From: Paludibacter sp.
GTDB lineage: Bacteria; Bacteroidota; Bacteroidia; Bacteroidales; Paludibacteraceae
DNA: 7,211 bases
Assembly (NCBI GenBank): GCA_028748945.1
Contig: JAQTOL010000159.1
Location: forward strand, 1 to 7,211
Reading direction: 5' to 3'
Below are positions 5,610 to 7,211 of this stretch, in pieces. Within the stretch, counting starts at the first letter, position 1. The number at the start of each line of letters is the position of its first letter. Position numbers and translations under genes: made by a program. Below the pieces are notes generated by a model, which did no database searches, was not told where the DNA came from, and worked only from the letters and a program-made list of their open reading frames with translations.

Positions 5610-5667
5610 AAGAACTGAATGTGGCATAGAAATGTGCTATTCTACGATTACAATCCAAACATACAAG

Positions 5668-5704
5668 AGAGGACAAGTTTCAGCGATGCTGTGACTTGTC
5701 CTCT
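5668..5704. terminator. Hairpin terminator between convergent genes
   Basis: AGAGGACAAGT (5668-5678) pairs perfectly with ACTTGTCCTCT (5694-5704). A short inner stem CAGC/GCTG lies around GAT at the tip, separated by a two-base mismatch. On the plus strand the tail is moderately T-rich (GTTGTTCTAT), and on the minus strand it is CTTGTATGTTTGG. Placed between the DUF1801 stop (5609) and the end of the minus-strand gene (5760), it probably ends transcripts from both sides, although neither tail is a clean T run. Confidence 0.75.
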
Positions 5705-5759
5705 GTTGTTCTATATACCAAATTAATAAATGGTTATTCCCATTTAATTCATCTTCATC

Positions 5760-6914
5760 TTATCTGAACGAAATACCAAATCCGGCAGATGCAGTAGGGT
5801 ATTTCTGCATCGTATATTGAGCATGGAATGTGAGTAGAAATAACACTTTCAGCCGTAATCCAACTGTCAGATTTGGCATCATTTCACTTGGAGGAGCAAT
5901 TTGGATCGGATTTGTCTGGTTGTCAATTTCAATTTTAGGTTTACCATCTTTCATTACAGGTAAAGTTTGTCCGGCAATTTCTTGAGTAACCAGATTTCCA
6001 AGAACAGGATAATTACCGGTCATTGCCAGATCAAAAGACGTTTTTGTAATTCCAAATCCAACATAAGGGGTTACAAATAATAATTTTTTGGACACAATAA
6101 TATTGGCCGTTATTGCATTCGCCGATATTTTCATTCCCTGAGTTTTATAATCGGTTGTTGTAGGATCATAACTAAAATTATCGCCTACTAAAACATCCGG
6201 AGTAATTTGTGCAGAAGAAGGAAAAGCATAGCTTAAATCAAACTTGGTATAAGCCAGTTGAATAGCTGCATCAAACGGAAGATCTTTTACTACCGGAATC
6301 CATTGTTTGAAATTGTGTTTAATTCCGATTCCCCACATGGAAACATTAAAACCGGAGGCATTTACGGTTGGCATAAATCGAACCGATACATCATTTATAA
6401 ATGGCAAACCGATTGTAAACTGAACACTGGCAGTAGGCATATATCGCGACAATCCTGCCGGAGTAGTAAAAGATGTAATCACTCCTGTACCATTATTCCA
6501 ATAAGGATTTACTGTTGTTCCATCACTTAAATAATGTGGTTGCATCAGATTCAATTCCACTCCGGGACCGGTACCTCCAAATGTAGGAGCTTGGCTAATA
6601 CTTGGATCAGTTGGTTTTAAGTTGGTTAAACCCGTCAGACTAAACATTTGTTCAGCAACAGGAACTTCTACAAGTCCACCACCGATAGTTAAATCAAACC
6701 CAAAAGGTTTGTGTACGGCAGCCGTATTGTACCAGTTTGTACCCAGTCCGGCAGCAAAACTATTTCCAGCAGGAGTCAGATAACCATTGGCAATGGTATT
6801 TAAGTCAGCAATGCCGGATTTGAAGATACTCGAAATATCCTCCTGTGCTTTTAAAGTTGAGGCAGAACTGCATGTTATTAATGCAATGACTGCGAAGTGA
6901 ATAATTTTTTTCAT
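5760..6914 (-). CDS. Exported DUF6588-like protein, probable outer-membrane beta-rich protein
   Basis: The 384-residue protein begins with a signal peptide (MKKIIHFAVIALITC..., ending LKA) with likely cleavage before Gln24. Cys15 is not in a good lipobox because Thr precedes it, so a lipoprotein is unlikely. The mature N-terminus has a helix and then the segment NWYNTAAVHKPFGFDLT (60-76), which I associate with the Bacteroidota family DUF6588. The rest alternates polar and hydrophobic residues with many Gly and aromatic residues, for example FTIGLPFIND, FVTPYVGFGI and LTVGLRLKVLFLLTFHAQY. It ends in TASAGFGISFR, as expected for strands of a small outer-membrane barrel. Export and beta structure are read from sequence. 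The family name is from memory, and the function is unknown. It is a single gene with its own promoter and converges on the DUF1801 operon. Confidence 0.75.
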   Translation of the reverse strand: MKKIIHFAVIALITCSSASTLKAQEDISSIFKSGIADLNTIANGYLTPAGNSFAAGLGTNWYNTAAVHKPFGFDLTIGGGLVEVPVAEQMFSLTGLTNLKPTDPSISQAPTFGGTGPGVELNLMQPHYLSDGTTVNPYWNNGTGVITSFTTPAGLSRYMPTASVQFTIGLPFINDVSVRFMPTVNASGFNVSMWGIGIKHNFKQWIPVVKDLPFDAAIQLAYTKFDLSYAFPSSAQITPDVLVGDNFSYDPTTTDYKTQGMKISANAITANIIVSKKLLFVTPYVGFGITKTSFDLAMTGNYPVLGNLVTQEIAGQTLPVMKDGKPKIEIDNQTNPIQIAPPSEMMPNLTVGLRLKVLFLLTFHAQYTMQKYPTASAGFGISFR

Positions 6915-6964
6915 GGTTTATTCTTTTGAACGAGTTAAAAACTAAATTAGGAATTATACTATTG

Positions 6965-6998
6965 CAAAATTAAACAAAAAAAACCCAATATTGTTCAA
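6965..6998 (-). promoter_or_regulatory. Likely promoter of the DUF6588-like gene
   Basis: Read on the minus strand, TAATTTTG (6972-6965) matches the -7 consensus TAnnTTTG. A TTG (6998-6996) lies 23 bases upstream, at the long end of the usual spacing. The start of transcription would be near 6958, giving a leader of about 44 bases that is A-rich and lacks a Shine-Dalgarno sequence before the ATG at 6914. Confidence 0.5.
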
Positions 6999-7023
6999 TA
7001 ATAAATTTCGAGTTTTAATTTTG
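6991..7023 (+). promoter_or_regulatory. Possible divergent promoter pointing right
   Basis: On the plus strand TTG (6991-6993) and TAATTTTG (7016-7023) are 22 bases apart, which fits the Bacteroidota pattern. No reading frame longer than about 16 codons follows inside the window, so any target would lie beyond 7211. In DNA this AT-rich such matches can occur by chance. Confidence 0.25.
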
Positions 7024-7211
7024 ATTGTGAAAATCTCAGATAGGGTGTAATAAAAAGACATATTCGATTTAGAACGGTTTACTATGCACCGTATATATAT
7101 TTGTATATATGTATATTATGATTTATTTGGGAAGGAACCAGCTTGTTTTAAAGAATCAAACCTGTTAGGTTGAAATGAAAAAGTAAATCAAAAAATTCTA
7201 TAAGAAGATAA
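7024..7211. other. Gene-free AT-rich right end
   Basis: With the leader and promoters at 6915-7023, about 297 bases lack a gene. In this part I see a five-base stem ACGGT/ACCGT (7074-7078, 7088-7092), an alternating TA tract (7091-7116) and a second TAnnTTTG match, TATATTTG, at 7096-7103 with no -33 partner. No tRNA, longer frame or terminator is apparent. The longest start-to-stop frame from the ATG at 7118 is 16 codons. Confidence 0.5.

Noticed and set aside
5627..5644. Small TAGAA/TTCTA hairpin after the DUF1801 gene
   Set aside because: Five AT-rich pairs with no T tail; the hairpin at 5668-5704 is the credible terminator.

Overview
The window looks like an ordinary chromosomal stretch from a member of the Bacteroidota, most likely Bacteroidales or a relative. 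Several independent signs agree. The best promoter, in front of the tRNA gene, has the Bacteroidota form TTG-N19-TAnnTTTG. Start codons are preceded by A-rich leaders with no Shine-Dalgarno sequence. Two exported proteins carry signal peptides ending in Ala-Gln. The gene set also fits: a stand-alone NadR-type kinase domain, a long serine acetyltransferase, a single-domain RlmL-like methyltransferase and a DUF6588-type outer-membrane-like protein. The DNA is AT-rich, and no insertion sequence, phage gene or CRISPR array is visible.

Layout, left to right. (1) Positions 1-480, minus strand: the N-terminal part of a membrane PAP2-family phosphatase that runs off the left edge just before its third catalytic motif. 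(2) Positions 481-615: a divergent intergenic region with head-to-head seven-base repeats. (3) Positions 616-2046, plus strand: a NadR-type ribosylnicotinamide kinase-like ATPase and a serine O-acetyltransferase (cysE), 15 bases apart and probably co-transcribed. (4) Positions 2155-3372: a THUMP-domain RNA methyltransferase of the RlmL/YpsC family, preceded by a second heptad array. (5) Positions 3415-3630: a third heptad array, then a self-contained tRNA-Leu(CAA) unit with promoter, type II tRNA and a long terminator hairpin. Just beyond it, on the minus strand, is a possible remnant of a truncated gene. (6) Positions 3821-5609: four small plus-strand genes (VOC/PhnB-like, AHSA1-like SRPBCC, second VOC, DUF1801), tightly packed and likely one operon. 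(7) Positions 5668-5704: a strong hairpin between convergent genes. (8) Positions 5760-6914, minus strand: an exported DUF6588-like protein with a recognisable promoter. (9) Positions 6915-7211: an AT-rich region without genes that holds the promoter(s).

Functionally the genes form separate small units: NAD salvage with cysteine synthesis, RNA modification, translation (tRNA), a small-molecule or stress type cluster of VOC/SRPBCC/DUF1801 proteins, and envelope proteins at both ends. I see no convincing new multi-gene system. The most unusual signal is non-coding: three intergenic tandem arrays with a strict seven-base period and variants of one degenerate unit (roughly NNN-R-A-C/A-T/C), two of which stop within ten bases of a start codon.
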